Positions 9,003-18,855 are shown, numbered from the stretch's first letter. The stretch is DNA of 64,000 bases from G020354785 sp964534745 (GCA_964534745.1 CAZHQW010000001.1:82436-146435), one strand, 5' to 3'. Numbers and translations: made by a program. The notes: generated from the letters alone by a model not told the origin.

Positions 9003-10028
9003 ATGAAAGCAATGCTTCTATATAAATTGTGTGATCTGACCGTGAACGATAAGCCTTTGGAGTATGCAGATATTCCCAGGCCAGAGGCCGCCGATGATGA
9101 AGTCCTGGTACGGGTAAATGTTTGTGGTGTTTGCCATACTGAAATTGACGAGATTGAAGGCAGGACACCCCCCGGCAAATTCCCGATAATTTTAGGCCAC
9201 CAGGTGGTTGGAGTTATAGAAGATATTCGCGGTGAAAGTGACAAGGTGAGGATAGGGGACAGGGTTGGCGTAGCATGGATCTATTCATCGTGCGGGAAAT
9301 GTGAATACTGCCTGTCAGGCAGGGAGAACCTCTGTTCCCGTTTTATGGCAACAGGAAGAGATGTCCATGGTGGATATGCAGAGTATATGGTAGCTAAAAA
9401 GGACTTTATATTTGAAATTCCCGAGGTTTTCTCAGATGCTGAGGCAGCGCCCCTTTTATGTGCAGGGGCAATTGGATACCGTTCCTTAAAGCTTACAGGT
9501 TTAAAGAACGGACAAAATCTCGGGCTGACGGGTTTTGGAGCATCTGCTCATCTTGTTCTTAAAATGGTCAGGCATAAATATCCGGGGACAGATGTTTATG
9601 TATTTGCCAGAAGCAAGGAAGAAAGGGATTTTGCGAGGCACCTGGGAGCTGTGTGGACAGGTGATACAACAGATATTTCGCCTGTAAACCTCGATAGTAT
9701 AATTGATACAACACCTGTATGGAAACCTGTTGTCGAAGCCATGAATAATCTGGCACCCGGAGGAAGACTGGTGATAAACGCCATCAGGAAGGAGAGTTTT
9801 GATATCGACTACCTCATGAAACTGGATTATTCAAAACATCTATGGATGGAAAAGGAGATAAAAAGTGTTGCCAACGTTGAGCGCAGTGATGTAAGTGAAT
9901 TCTTAAAACTAGCTGCTGAAATACCGATTAAACCTGAGATTAGAAAATATTCCCTCAAAGGGGCAAATAAGGCTTTGCTGGAAATAAAACAAAGTAAAAT
10001 AAAAGGGGCAAAAGTACTGGTTACCTAA
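9003..10028 (+). CDS. Zinc-dependent alcohol dehydrogenase
   Basis: This is a medium-chain zinc dehydrogenase of 341 residues. Catalytic zinc ligands are expected at Cys44 (CGVCHTE) and His66 (GHQVVG). The structural zinc site is visible as Cys97, Cys100, Cys103 and Cys111 (CGKCEYC plus C). A Rossmann fold for NAD(P) follows, with LGLTGFGASAHLV at about 175. The usual GHE is GHQ here, as in some family members. Downstream of pyk by 18 bases, it could reduce an aldehyde in fermentation or detoxify one. The true substrate is unknown. Confidence 0.9.
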   Translation: MKAMLLYKLCDLTVNDKPLEYADIPRPEAADDEVLVRVNVCGVCHTEIDEIEGRTPPGKFPIILGHQVVGVIEDIRGESDKVRIGDRVGVAWIYSSCGKCEYCLSGRENLCSRFMATGRDVHGGYAEYMVAKKDFIFEIPEVFSDAEAAPLLCAGAIGYRSLKLTGLKNGQNLGLTGFGASAHLVLKMVRHKYPGTDVYVFARSKEERDFARHLGAVWTGDTTDISPVNLDSIIDTTPVWKPVVEAMNNLAPGGRLVINAIRKESFDIDYLMKLDYSKHLWMEKEIKSVANVERSDVSEFLKLAAEIPIKPEIRKYSLKGANKALLEIKQSKIKGAKVLVT

Positions 10029-10104
10029 ATTGCAAATAATTTGATAAATTCACCCGTATATCCGTATTATTTTGTAACTTTTTGAAGAGGTTATTTTATT
10101 ATTT

Positions 10105-12387
10105 ATGGGTAATACCGAATCTACTGTAAAGATAAAGATCATAAATAAAGAGGAATATAAGATTTTCGATAACTTCCCTTCAGGAATATTTATTTTACAT
10201 TCAGCTAAAAAAGATAGACCTTCTTTATTGCGGCTGGTTTACAGCAATTCTGAATCATTAAGGCTTCTGGGGATAAATACAGGTGATATAACAGGAAAAG
10301 CAATTGATACGATAATTCCTGAATTCAGGGATAAGAAAATCCTGCAGTCATTAAACGGGGTTGTTGTTTCCCTGCAGGCTGAGAATATAAATGTAATAAT
10401 TCACAGAAACAGGGATTCCCGGCAAACGCATATTTCAGCCAGGGCTTTTCTTCTGCCGAATAATCATATCGGTCTGTCCTTTGAGGACATAACAAAAACT
10501 ATAAGTCTGGGGAATGCACTTAAAGAAAGTGAGGAAAGGTTCAGATCAATATTAAAGAACTCAAATGCCCTGATATATATCAAGGATATTAATGGCAGAT
10601 ATATATTAGTTAACAAGAAGTTTGAAGACCTGATGCAGATTAGTAATACTGATATTATTGGGAAATCAGATTATGATATATTCCCTGAAGAATATGCAAA
10701 GGATATTGAAAGGAATGATCTGGAAGTAATTAAAAACAAAAAAAATCTGCTTGTTGAGGAGACAATGCCTGTCAGTAATGAACCCTGTGTATTCCTGTCA
10801 AGCAAGTTCCCTGTTTATGAAGATAAAGATAATATTTACGCCATGTGTTGTATATCAACCAATATCACCGAGCGTAAGAAGGCTGAAGATGAGCTGAAGA
10901 AAATGTTTGACCTCTCTGCCGATTTAATTTGTATTGTAACCTTAAAGGGTGATATTTTAAAGGTCAATCCTGCATTTGAAAGAGCATTGGGATATAAGTA
11001 TGAGGAGTGCACGAAGAAGACGGTATTTGATTTTATGCATCCTGAGGATGTGGAGAATACTATTGATACTGTCAAAAATAAAATGGGCAATAAAGAAACA
11101 ATTATCAGACACGAGAACCGTTATATATGTAAAGACGGTTCTGCCAAATGGTTTTCATGGATATCACAGCCGCTTTATGAAAAAGGTATCGCATTTGCAA
11201 TAGCCAGGGATATTACTTCAAATAAATTCTATGAAAAGGAGCTGATAAAGGCTAAAGAAAAAGCAGAAGAAGGCGACAGGCTGAAGTCCGCTTTCCTGGC
11301 AAATATGAGTCATGAAATCAGGACGCCAATGAATGGTATACTCGGCTTCTCAAAAATGCTTGAGGATGAGTCACTGTCTGCAGAAAAAAGAAAACAATAT
11401 ATTGAATATGTAAATTCCAGCGTAAATCAACTCTTATCTATTATTAACGATATTATTGACTTTTCAAAGATTGAAGCCGGCCAGCTTAAGCTGTGTAAAG
11501 ATGATATTGATATAAACAAAGTTACGGATGAACTATATCAACAGTTTGAGTCCCTGAGAAAAGCGCAGGGAAGAAAAAGTATAACAATAAATTGCTCAGC
11601 AGCTTATAAAGATTCTGATTTTTTTATAGAGGGAGATGAGACCAGGATACGGCAGGTCTTATATAATCTGCTGAGTAATGCAATTAAATTTACCCATAAG
11701 GGAAAGATCGAATTTGGATACAAACTGAAGGATGATTCCACTCTTATGGTATTTGTCAAAGATACAGGAATAGGTATATCAAAGGACAAGCAGAGCATTG
11801 TTTTTGAAAAGTTCAGGCAGGAAGATGAATCCTTTACCAGGAAATATGGGGGGACCGGACTCGGATTACCAATTTGCAAGGGACTTGTGAAATTGATGGG
11901 AGGAGAGATATGGGTTGAGTCCGTCAAAGGCAAAGGATCAGATTTCTATTTTACTATTCCCTTTAAGAGTTCGGTATTAAAAAATAAAAAGATGACTATA
12001 ACAGATTCTGAAAAAGAATATGACTGGAGTGGCAAAAAGATCCTTATTGTCGAAGATGACTTGCTTGGCTGTGAATATCTGAAGGAGATCATGGAGCCCA
12101 CAAACGTAAGTATTATCCTGGTTGAAAATGGACTCGAAGCCATAAACTCCATTAAGAATAATCCGGGTATAGATCTGGTCTTAATGGATTTGCGTATTCC
12201 TGAGATAGACGGGTATACAACAACATCCGAAATAAAAAAAATAAGACCTGAAATACCTGTGGTAGTCCAGACAGCCAACGCTATGCCTGAAGACAAAATT
12301 AGGGCCGAGGAGGCAGGATGCGATGATTTTATTACCAAGCCAATAAACAGGAAGGAGCTGATGGCAAAGCTAAACAGCTACTTTTAG
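10105..12387 (+). CDS. PAS-domain hybrid sensor histidine kinase/response regulator
   Basis: This 760-residue protein senses an unknown signal and autophosphorylates. Order: an N-terminal PAS-like region (about 15-135), two canonical PAS domains (about 145-255 and 265-375), a short coiled linker, HisKA with phospho-acceptor His403 (SHEIRTPMNGIL), HATPase with NLLSNAIKF and GTGLGLPI, and a C-terminal receiver with phospho-acceptor Asp695 (LMDLRIPEIDG) and the KPINRKEL lysine. No signal peptide or transmembrane helix is seen, so it is probably cytoplasmic. It has no DNA-binding output domain and no adjacent regulator gene, so its phosphotransfer partner is elsewhere. The start has only an AT-rich leader before it. 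Confidence 0.93.
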   Translation: MGNTESTVKIKIINKEEYKIFDNFPSGIFILHSAKKDRPSLLRLVYSNSESLRLLGINTGDITGKAIDTIIPEFRDKKILQSLNGVVVSLQAENINVIIHRNRDSRQTHISARAFLLPNNHIGLSFEDITKTISLGNALKESEERFRSILKNSNALIYIKDINGRYILVNKKFEDLMQISNTDIIGKSDYDIFPEEYAKDIERNDLEVIKNKKNLLVEETMPVSNEPCVFLSSKFPVYEDKDNIYAMCCISTNITERKKAEDELKKMFDLSADLICIVTLKGDILKVNPAFERALGYKYEECTKKTVFDFMHPEDVENTIDTVKNKMGNKETIIRHENRYICKDGSAKWFSWISQPLYEKGIAFAIARDITSNKFYEKELIKAKEKAEEGDRLKSAFLANMSHEIRTPMNGILGFSKMLEDESLSAEKRKQYIEYVNSSVNQLLSIINDIIDFSKIEAGQLKLCKDDIDINKVTDELYQQFESLRKAQGRKSITINCSAAYKDSDFFIEGDETRIRQVLYNLLSNAIKFTHKGKIEFGYKLKDDSTLMVFVKDTGIGISKDKQSIVFEKFRQEDESFTRKYGGTGLGLPICKGLVKLMGGEIWVESVKGKGSDFYFTIPFKSSVLKNKKMTITDSEKEYDWSGKKILIVEDDLLGCEYLKEIMEPTNVSIILVENGLEAINSIKNNPGIDLVLMDLRIPEIDGYTTTSEIKKIRPEIPVVVQTANAMPEDKIRAEEAGCDDFITKPINRKELMAKLNSYF

Positions 12388-12421
12388 TATTTTCCCCGCT
12401 CTGGTGAGCCTGTTAAATGGT

Positions 12422-13033
12422 TTATCTGACAAAGAAATCCAGAAGCATTATACCTTCAACAGATGCGCAGAGATGATCACCTATCTTTACAGGTCCTACT
12501 CCGGCAGGTGTCCCGGTAAAGATTAGATCCCCCATTTTCAGAGTTACAAATTTAGATATATAGGCAATAAGCTTTTCAAAAGAAAAGATCAAATCTTCGG
12601 TATTGCCTTTCTGGACGGTCTTACCATTAATATCGAGCTGGAAATTAATAGAGCCGGCATCGTGTAACTTTCTTTTATTAAGAAACTTGCCCAGCGGGGC
12701 AGAACCGTCAAATGCTTTGCAAATTTCCCAGGGATTGCCTTTTTCAATACACTGCCGCTGCAGATCACGTGCAGTAAAATCAATACCTGCACTTATCTCT
12801 TCATAGTAACGATGGGCATACTTTTCATCTATATTTTTACCCAGTCTGCATATTTTCAATACAATTTCCACCTCATGATGTATTTCGCCTGAAAAGTCAG
12901 GCAGGAAAAAGGGTTTGTTATTTTTTACAATTGACGAATCAGGTTTCATGAAGAATATGGGCTCTGTGGGGACAGGCTGGTTAAGCTCTTTTGCATGATC
13001 CCTGTAATTTCTGCCTATGCAAATTATCTTCAT
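12422..13033 (-). CDS. Fumarylacetoacetate hydrolase (FAH) family protein
   Basis: The 203-residue product matches the catalytic FAH fold: N-terminal MKIICIGRNYRDHAKEL, the metal-binding pair in EIHHEVEIVL, the FTARDLQ segment and GDLIFTGTPAGVGPV near the C-terminus. Members hydrolyse or decarboxylate acylpyruvates or oxaloacetate. The short, single-domain form here resembles the acylpyruvase/oxaloacetate-decarboxylase branch more than true FAH. It starts 1 base after the exonuclease gene ends, so the two are translationally close. Confidence 0.9.
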   Translation of the reverse strand: MKIICIGRNYRDHAKELNQPVPTEPIFFMKPDSSIVKNNKPFFLPDFSGEIHHEVEIVLKICRLGKNIDEKYAHRYYEEISAGIDFTARDLQRQCIEKGNPWEICKAFDGSAPLGKFLNKRKLHDAGSINFQLDINGKTVQKGNTEDLIFSFEKLIAYISKFVTLKMGDLIFTGTPAGVGPVKIGDHLCASVEGIMLLDFFVR

Positions 13034-13034
13034 A

Positions 13035-13811
13035 TCACTTATTGTTTTTAAATGCTCCTCTCAATTTGATGGAAGTCAGTACCTTTTTTGTATATAAAGG
13101 AAAGTCGCTATTTATCATCCATCCGTAATAGGCAGGGTCCTTTTTAAGCACATCTTCTACCTTTTGTCCCTTATATTTACCGAAGTTAAATATTTCTTCT
13201 TCCTTTTCATTATAGATTATTCTGCCTGCCAGGTCAGCGTTACGGTTATGGCTTGAGTAGGCTGCAAGCTTATCTATATCATTGGGAAGGTCTTTATACT
13301 TATCAAGCTGCGACTTAAGAATTTCATAGGTAGCCCTGGCATCGGCCTCAGCACTGTGGGCCTCATCCAGTTTTTTTTCGCAGTAGAATTTGTATGCGGC
13401 GCTTAATGTCCTTTGTTCCTTTTTGTGAAAGATGACCTGCACATCCACAAATTTTCTCTTCCTGATATCTATGTCAATGCCTGACCGTAAAAACTCCTCT
13501 GCCAGAAGGGGGATATCGAATTTATTGGAATTGTATCCTGCCAGATCGCATCCTTCCATCACTTTTGCAAGTGTTTTGGCCACCTCTGCAAATACAGGGG
13601 CATCCTTCACATCCTCATCCTTTATTCCGTGTATCTGGGTTGATTTTTCAGGTATAGGCACTTGCGGATTTATCCTGATCGTCTTTGATTCCTCATTACC
13701 GTCTGGAAATATTTTAAGGTATGATAATTCTACTATCCTGTCACTTGAAATACTTACTCCGGTCGTCTCCAAATCAAAAAATATTAAGGGATTTCTTAAT
13801 TCAAGTTTCAT
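13035..13811 (-). CDS. DnaQ-like 3'-5' exonuclease
   Basis: The 258-residue protein has a DEDDh exonuclease domain: motif I FFDLETTGV (about residues 11-19), motif II GYNSNKFDIPLL (about 93-104) and motif III HSAEADARATYEI (His about 152). A C-terminal module with FNFGKYKGQKVEDVLKKDP, about 210-250, is shared with exonuclease X-like proteins. It is a proofreading or repair exonuclease rather than a replicative polymerase subunit judged by sequence alone. It lies 61 bases downstream of dnaN on the same strand, which suggests a DNA-metabolism unit. Confidence 0.9.
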   Translation of the reverse strand: MKLELRNPLIFFDLETTGVSISSDRIVELSYLKIFPDGNEESKTIRINPQVPIPEKSTQIHGIKDEDVKDAPVFAEVAKTLAKVMEGCDLAGYNSNKFDIPLLAEEFLRSGIDIDIRKRKFVDVQVIFHKKEQRTLSAAYKFYCEKKLDEAHSAEADARATYEILKSQLDKYKDLPNDIDKLAAYSSHNRNADLAGRIIYNEKEEEIFNFGKYKGQKVEDVLKKDPAYYGWMINSDFPLYTKKVLTSIKLRGAFKNNK

Positions 13812-13872
13812 TTAATAAATATTAAAAGAAGCAAAAAAATAAATATAAGAAGCTTTACTTTATGATCCGCAA

Positions 13873-15006
13873 TTATGCATTTATCATCATCGGCATAAGC
13901 AGCATCAGCACATCTTCGTCCTCATTGTCTTTCTGTAATGGAAGGAAGAGTCCTGCCCTGGAAGGATCAGACAGTTCCATTACAATGTCAGAGGATTTAA
14001 GATTAGATAATATTTCTATTAAAAATACTGATTTGAAGCCTATTTCCATATCATCTCCCTCATACTGGCAGGTAAGTCTTTCGTAAGCTGAAATTGAAAA
14101 GTCAATATCCTGGGCGGAGACTGTTAACTGATTACCCTTAAGTTTCAATTTAACCAGGTTGCTTGCCTGGTTTGAAAATATTGAAACGCGCCTTAGCGTA
14201 TTCAACAGGTTAAGCCTGTCAATGATGAGTTTGTTTGTATTATCCGTAGGTATAACAGAATTATAGCTTGGGTAGTTGCCTTCAACAAGCCTGCATACAA
14301 GCTTATATTTTGCCAGTGTGAAAAAGGCGTTCTTATCGTCAAACTCTATACTGACCTGCTTTTCTTTGTCTTTTGTGATAATGTTTTTGAGCAGGCTGGC
14401 CGGCTTTTTTGGCAGTATAAATGATGAGTTTATATCGGTTTTGGCATCTTCCCTCTTATACCTGACAAGCTTATGAGCATCCGAAGCAACAAATGTCATA
14501 CTGTCCGGTGCCAGCTCAAAAAATATTCCGTTCATGACAGGTCTCAATTCATCATCGGCAGTGGCAAAAAACGTATTATTCAGTCCGTTTGAGAGTATCT
14601 CATAACTTACCTGGTAACTCGATCTCTTGTCTTCTTTTATTGGAGGTATCTGGGGAAAATCCGAACCTTTCTGTCCCACTATTGTGAATTGTCCGTTTTC
14701 CGTATTTATAACAATAGACAGGGTTTCAAGGTTTATATCAAATGTAAGCGGTTGTTCGGGAAACTCCTTAAGCGAATCGGTAAGCAGTCTGGCAGGTATG
14801 GCAATACTTCCGGATTCATTGGCGTTCTCCAGCTCCATTGTTGTTATCATGGTGGTTTCCAGGTCAGAGGCTGTAATTTTCAGTTCTTTACCCTTAAGAT
14901 CAAAAAGAAAATTGTCGAGTATGGGCAACGTGTTTTTGGGATTTATTACCCTGTTTACTGATTGCAAATGATTCAAAAGATCAACACTTGATACTACAAA
15001 TTTCAT
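13873..15006 (-). CDS. dnaN: DNA polymerase III beta subunit (sliding clamp)
   Basis: DnaN forms the ring-shaped processivity clamp of the replicative polymerase. The 377-residue product has the three-domain clamp layout. Recognisable stretches are MKFVVSSVDLLNHLQSVNRVI, the middle-domain VMNGIFFEL and ASDAHKLVRY, and the C-terminal LKSSDIVMELSDPSRAGLFLP with the terminal LMLLMPMMIN strand. Here it neighbours gldFG and an exonuclease rather than dnaA-recF, as is usual in Bacteroidota. Confidence 0.97.
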   Translation of the reverse strand: MKFVVSSVDLLNHLQSVNRVINPKNTLPILDNFLFDLKGKELKITASDLETTMITTMELENANESGSIAIPARLLTDSLKEFPEQPLTFDINLETLSIVINTENGQFTIVGQKGSDFPQIPPIKEDKRSSYQVSYEILSNGLNNTFFATADDELRPVMNGIFFELAPDSMTFVASDAHKLVRYKREDAKTDINSSFILPKKPASLLKNIITKDKEKQVSIEFDDKNAFFTLAKYKLVCRLVEGNYPSYNSVIPTDNTNKLIIDRLNLLNTLRRVSIFSNQASNLVKLKLKGNQLTVSAQDIDFSISAYERLTCQYEGDDMEIGFKSVFLIEILSNLKSSDIVMELSDPSRAGLFLPLQKDNEDEDVLMLLMPMMINA

Positions 15007-15138
15007 TTGTTAAAGGTTTAAGTTTTATTCCAGAAATAATAGGTTTATCAACTCTCTTATATATAGTGTATCAATATTACAAAAAAAATATTATTTCCAG
15101 TCCTGATGATAATTATTTTTTCAGAAATTAGTCAACAT

Positions 15139-16890
15139 TCATGGGTTAAGGACAGATACAGAAGTATACTTACTTTTTCTTACATAATTATATAAAAGTC
15201 CGAAAATAATTATTATCAATACAGGCAGCAGGGTATTTATTAACTGCCATTTTATCCGGTTTTTCAAACTGCCGGTTTTTTCTTTATCCAGCAGTCTTAA
15301 TTCATATTCCCTGTTTCTCAATTCTGTGATTCCCCTTGTATTGGTAAGGTAGTTTATGGCATCGACCATAAAATCTTTATTATCAAAGAAAGCGCGTAGC
15401 TCCTCCTTGCTGTAAAAATTATTTATAAATTCTATGTACTTATCAGTTTTAAGGGGCAGTATGAAGACCCTGTCAGGAAATATCCTGTAATCATTTCTTA
15501 TCACATCCCCATCGGCAACAACTATCATTTTTGTATTTACACTTTTATCCCTGAACGCTATATTTTTGTCACCCGGTATAAGATTCGCAGGAACAGGCCT
15601 GTTATTAAAATCACTTTCAAAAGTTCCCTCAAGAAGAACTGCCACAGGCTTTGCTACCGTATCAAAGGTGGAGGCCGGTTCATCATAGAAGATCTCTTCT
15701 TTGCTGATAACAGCAGGTGCCCTTACCAGCTTATTGTTTTTTGATGTTTTCAACAGTATTGTCTTTTTAACGGTCCTGCGTGATCCCAGTGTATCTATAA
15801 TATTGGCAAACTGTGATCTTATATAACTTGAGTTTTTTGTTACCGGGTGGTTAGGTGCAGGATTCAACAGGGGAAAGTAAGTCCAGTCAAAAGGTTCCCA
15901 TATTTCAACCTGATTTGGTAATCCTACATTTATAGGAAGGATGGTGCACACTTTATCCTTGACAAGAACCGGATTAATCCTGATACCATATCGGAACAAC
16001 TGGTCTTCAATATTAAGGTTGTTAATTGAAGCAGTGATATAGCCCTTGGAAAAAAGGCTGTCGACATTGCTGACAGACACGGCATCAATCAGCCATAAAA
16101 CCTTCCCCCCGTTCATGATATACTGATCGATTACAAACTTGTCGGCTTCAGAAAATCTGTATTTTGGCTTTGCAATAATTATGGATTTATATTTATCAAG
16201 AATTCCGGCCTGCCCGTTTATCATTACGATTTTGTCAATTTTATAACAGTTTTCAAGTTCCCTGTAAATATCTTCCAGCTCATAACCGTACAATTCACCT
16301 TGTCCGATAATAAAACCAATAGTATCGGGACTGTCGTTTGTTATTTTGCGGATCATATTTATGAACTTATATTCAAGTAATTCCAGTGAGCTGTTAACCT
16401 TTTCCTCGTCGGAGACCGGACCGTCTTTCAGAAGGTTTACGGGCACTTCCCTGCCCCGGTATGATATCAGCGCACCGGGAATGATCGTTGCTATTGTCAG
16501 GTCACCCTGCCTGTTTTTATAGCTGTAATTTACAGGAATAAGCTTTTTCTGCTCTAATTCCCTGAGATCTGAATCTTTCAGGGGATCAATAAAAGTATAT
16601 GAAAGTCTGCCTTTTCCATAAATCTTGAATTCTTCGAGTTTATCTTCTATGCTTCTTCTGAACTTTTTATATGGGATACTCAATTTACCGTCAAGGTAGA
16701 CCTTTATACTGACTTTATCATCCAGGTTTTTCAGTATCTCTTTTGATACGGGGGACAGGGAGTACTTTTTATCTTTTGTCAGGTCAATTTTAATGTTTAT
16801 AAATCCTGCTGTATAATTTACAAATACAATTACCGCCAGTGAGATGGCGAGCTTAATAATATCTTTCTTCCTTGTACTTGTATGTTTCAT
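15139..16890 (-). CDS. gldG: Gliding-motility ABC transporter auxiliary protein GldG
   Basis: GldG is the large extracytoplasmic partner of the GldF permease. In Flavobacterium the GldA-GldF-GldG transporter is linked to gliding motility. The 583-residue product has an N-terminal transmembrane helix (about 12-30), then the conserved IDLTKDKKYSLSPVSKEIL segment. A GldG/intraflagellar-transport-like domain follows (GFIIGQGEL, GGKVLWLIDAVSV, NHPVTKNSS). Near the C-terminus is a second helix (about 550-570). It starts 18 bases after gldF and is surely in the same operon. Since no gldA-like ATPase gene is next to it, the ATPase must be elsewhere. Confidence 0.92.
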   Translation of the reverse strand: MKHTSTRKKDIIKLAISLAVIVFVNYTAGFINIKIDLTKDKKYSLSPVSKEILKNLDDKVSIKVYLDGKLSIPYKKFRRSIEDKLEEFKIYGKGRLSYTFIDPLKDSDLRELEQKKLIPVNYSYKNRQGDLTIATIIPGALISYRGREVPVNLLKDGPVSDEEKVNSSLELLEYKFINMIRKITNDSPDTIGFIIGQGELYGYELEDIYRELENCYKIDKIVMINGQAGILDKYKSIIIAKPKYRFSEADKFVIDQYIMNGGKVLWLIDAVSVSNVDSLFSKGYITASINNLNIEDQLFRYGIRINPVLVKDKVCTILPINVGLPNQVEIWEPFDWTYFPLLNPAPNHPVTKNSSYIRSQFANIIDTLGSRRTVKKTILLKTSKNNKLVRAPAVISKEEIFYDEPASTFDTVAKPVAVLLEGTFESDFNNRPVPANLIPGDKNIAFRDKSVNTKMIVVADGDVIRNDYRIFPDRVFILPLKTDKYIEFINNFYSKEELRAFFDNKDFMVDAINYLTNTRGITELRNREYELRLLDKEKTGSLKNRIKWQLINTLLPVLIIIIFGLLYNYVRKSKYTSVSVLNP

Positions 16891-16908
16891 TATTATATTG
16901 TCATATAA

Positions 16909-17640
16909 CTACCAGCGCCTTTTACTTAATATTGTTTTGGTAAACAGCAGGAAAACCGATATCAGCGAGATGAAGTATATAACATCCTTCAGGTATATCA
17001 CACCCCGGCTGACTGACTTGTAATGCTCATTTATGCCAAGGCTTAAAATAAATGTGCCGGCCCGTCCGAGAACATTTATATAGCCCAGGTAATCAAAACC
17101 GATAAAAAAAAGGAAAGAAACAGATACGGATATAATGAATGCAACAATAATATTATCCGTCAGGGATGAAGAGAAAATGCCAATGCCTGTATATGCAGCA
17201 GCCAGCAACAGCAGTCCAGTGAAAGATCCCCATGTGGCACCGGTGTCTATGTTACCCGGCGGACTACCTAAGATGTAAACGCTGAGAAAATAGATTAAAC
17301 AAGGCAGCAGGGAGAATACAGCCACAAGCAAGGCAGCGAGGTACTTTGCAAGGACAATCTGCATGTCGGTAAGCGGCCTTGTTAATAACAGGTCCATTGT
17401 TCCTGCTTTCTTTTCGTCGGCAAACATCTTCATTGTTATTGCAGGAATTAGAAATAAAAAAACCCATGGAGATATTATAAATAAGGTGTCCAGAGTAGCA
17501 TAGCCCGCATCAAGGATATTAAACTCACCCGGGAAAATCCACATGTAAAGGCTGTTTACAAGAAGAAAAACCAGAATAACCACGTAACCGGTAATACTAC
17601 TGAAGAACCTGCTTATTTCTATCCTGAATAATGAAAACAT
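16909..17640 (-). CDS. gldF: Gliding-motility ABC transporter permease GldF
   Basis: The 243-residue inner-membrane protein has six hydrophobic helices and the GldF hallmarks: FRIEISRFFSSITGYVVI at the N-terminus, MKMFADEKKAGTMDLLLTRPLTD between helices 2 and 3, and a terminal YFISLISVFLLFTKTILS. It belongs to the ABC-2 permease type. It heads the gldF-gldG operon and is divergent from the PagL-like gene. The pair supports gliding or type IX-secretion-associated biology, consistent with the sorting tail of the protein at 18925. Confidence 0.93.
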   Translation of the reverse strand: MFSLFRIEISRFFSSITGYVVILVFLLVNSLYMWIFPGEFNILDAGYATLDTLFIISPWVFLFLIPAITMKMFADEKKAGTMDLLLTRPLTDMQIVLAKYLAALLVAVFSLLPCLIYFLSVYILGSPPGNIDTGATWGSFTGLLLLAAAYTGIGIFSSSLTDNIIVAFIISVSVSFLFFIGFDYLGYINVLGRAGTFILSLGINEHYKSVSRGVIYLKDVIYFISLISVFLLFTKTILSKRRW

Positions 17641-17719
17641 ATTTATGCTTAAGTCTTAAAGCTCCTAAAATAAATACTTCTTAATTATAAATCAATAATT
17701 CAGAACCAAAAAATCAGTT

Positions 17720-17727
17720 TATATTTG
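17720..17727 (+). promoter_or_regulatory. Putative -7 box before the PagL-like gene
   Basis: TATATTTG matches the Bacteroidota -7 consensus TAnnTTTG. It lies 21 bases before the ATG at 17749. It also covers a possible TTG start at 17725, which makes that upstream start unlikely. No clear -33 element is seen. Confidence 0.4.
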
Positions 17728-17748
17728 TTTTTTACTATGCCTGTTTTT

Positions 17749-18855
17749 ATGAAGCCGGTAATTGTAATAACTATCTTCTTCCTGTCCTTTATCCTTTCAG
17801 GAACTTATGCCTCTGATAAAGGAGATATATTTAAGAACGTCTATATAGATTCTAAATTACATTACGGATTCATTATTCCTCATCACAAATCTATTGCCTA
17901 CCTGCTTGAAAGACATGTATACGGCTTTGAGATAAATGCAAGCAAGTCCACTTACGGGAGGCATATATGGGAACAGCTGTACAGGTATCCGCGGACAGGC
18001 ATGGGCTATGTATATTTTGATTACGGTAATCCGGAAGTACTGGGGAAGGTGCATGCCCTTTACGGATTCATGAACATACCTTTAATCAGAAATGAAAACA
18101 ATAGCTGTTTGTTTAATTACCGCATTTCATTTGGCATGTCATACCTGACAAAAAGGTTTGATGTCCATGAAAATTACCTTAATACAGCGATAGGTTCCAA
18201 TATAAACATATACTTCAGGCTGGGCTTTGACACCAGGATACCGGTATCGGAAAATATAGAGATCCTGGGAGAGATTGGTTTTACGCACTGTTCCAACGGC
18301 AAGGTGAAATCTCCGAATTACGGCTTAAACGTTCTTTCAGGCTCAATCGGATTAAGTTATTTTATAAACAGCACGGGCAGGCAAAGAGCAGTGCTGGAGT
18401 TGCCTGAAGATTATAAAAGAAACTGGTTCTCGGTTATTTACTCCGCCGGGGGCAAGGTATATGATAATCTTTTCGGCAGACATTATTTTATTTCGTCTTT
18501 ATCCTTCGATTACGAAAGAAATATAAATATCAAGAGAAGAATCGGACTGGGAGCGGATTTTTTTTATGACGGGTCAATAAGAGAGGCACTGGCAGTTGAC
18601 GGAGAATTGAATGAGGATTTGGCAAATCTTTTCAAAGTAGGACTGCATGGCTCACATACCTTGATTTATAACAGGTTATTAATGACTGTGAATGTGGGCC
18701 GCTATCTTTATTCAAGGTATACCGATTTATCGCTTTTTTACAGCCGCCTTGCATTGAGATATAAACTTGGCGGTCATGTTTTACTGAACCTTTCACTTAA
18801 GGCTCATAATGCCAAAGCCGACTTCGTGGAGTGGGGCGTAGGCTATTACTGGTAA
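17749..18855 (+). CDS. Acyloxyacyl hydrolase / PagL-like lipid A 3-O-deacylase, outer-membrane
   Basis: The product (368 aa from ATG 17749) has a signal peptide (MKPVIVITIFFLSFILSGTYA) and a beta-barrel-like body ending in an aromatic residue (GVGYYW). Around residues 178-184 it has FTHCSNG: His180 and Ser182 fit the catalytic HxS motif of PagL-type lipid A 3-O-deacylases, with N-rich sequence next to it as in the family. It would trim acyl chains from lipid A in the outer membrane. Frame and codons would allow starts at TTG 17725 or ATG 17737, but the -7 box argues for 17749. It is much longer than PagL (about 170 aa), so a second barrel-like half is present, as in other Bacteroidota members. 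Confidence 0.75.
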   Translation: MKPVIVITIFFLSFILSGTYASDKGDIFKNVYIDSKLHYGFIIPHHKSIAYLLERHVYGFEINASKSTYGRHIWEQLYRYPRTGMGYVYFDYGNPEVLGKVHALYGFMNIPLIRNENNSCLFNYRISFGMSYLTKRFDVHENYLNTAIGSNINIYFRLGFDTRIPVSENIEILGEIGFTHCSNGKVKSPNYGLNVLSGSIGLSYFINSTGRQRAVLELPEDYKRNWFSVIYSAGGKVYDNLFGRHYFISSLSFDYERNINIKRRIGLGADFFYDGSIREALAVDGELNEDLANLFKVGLHGSHTLIYNRLLMTVNVGRYLYSRYTDLSLFYSRLALRYKLGGHVLLNLSLKAHNAKADFVEWGVGYYW

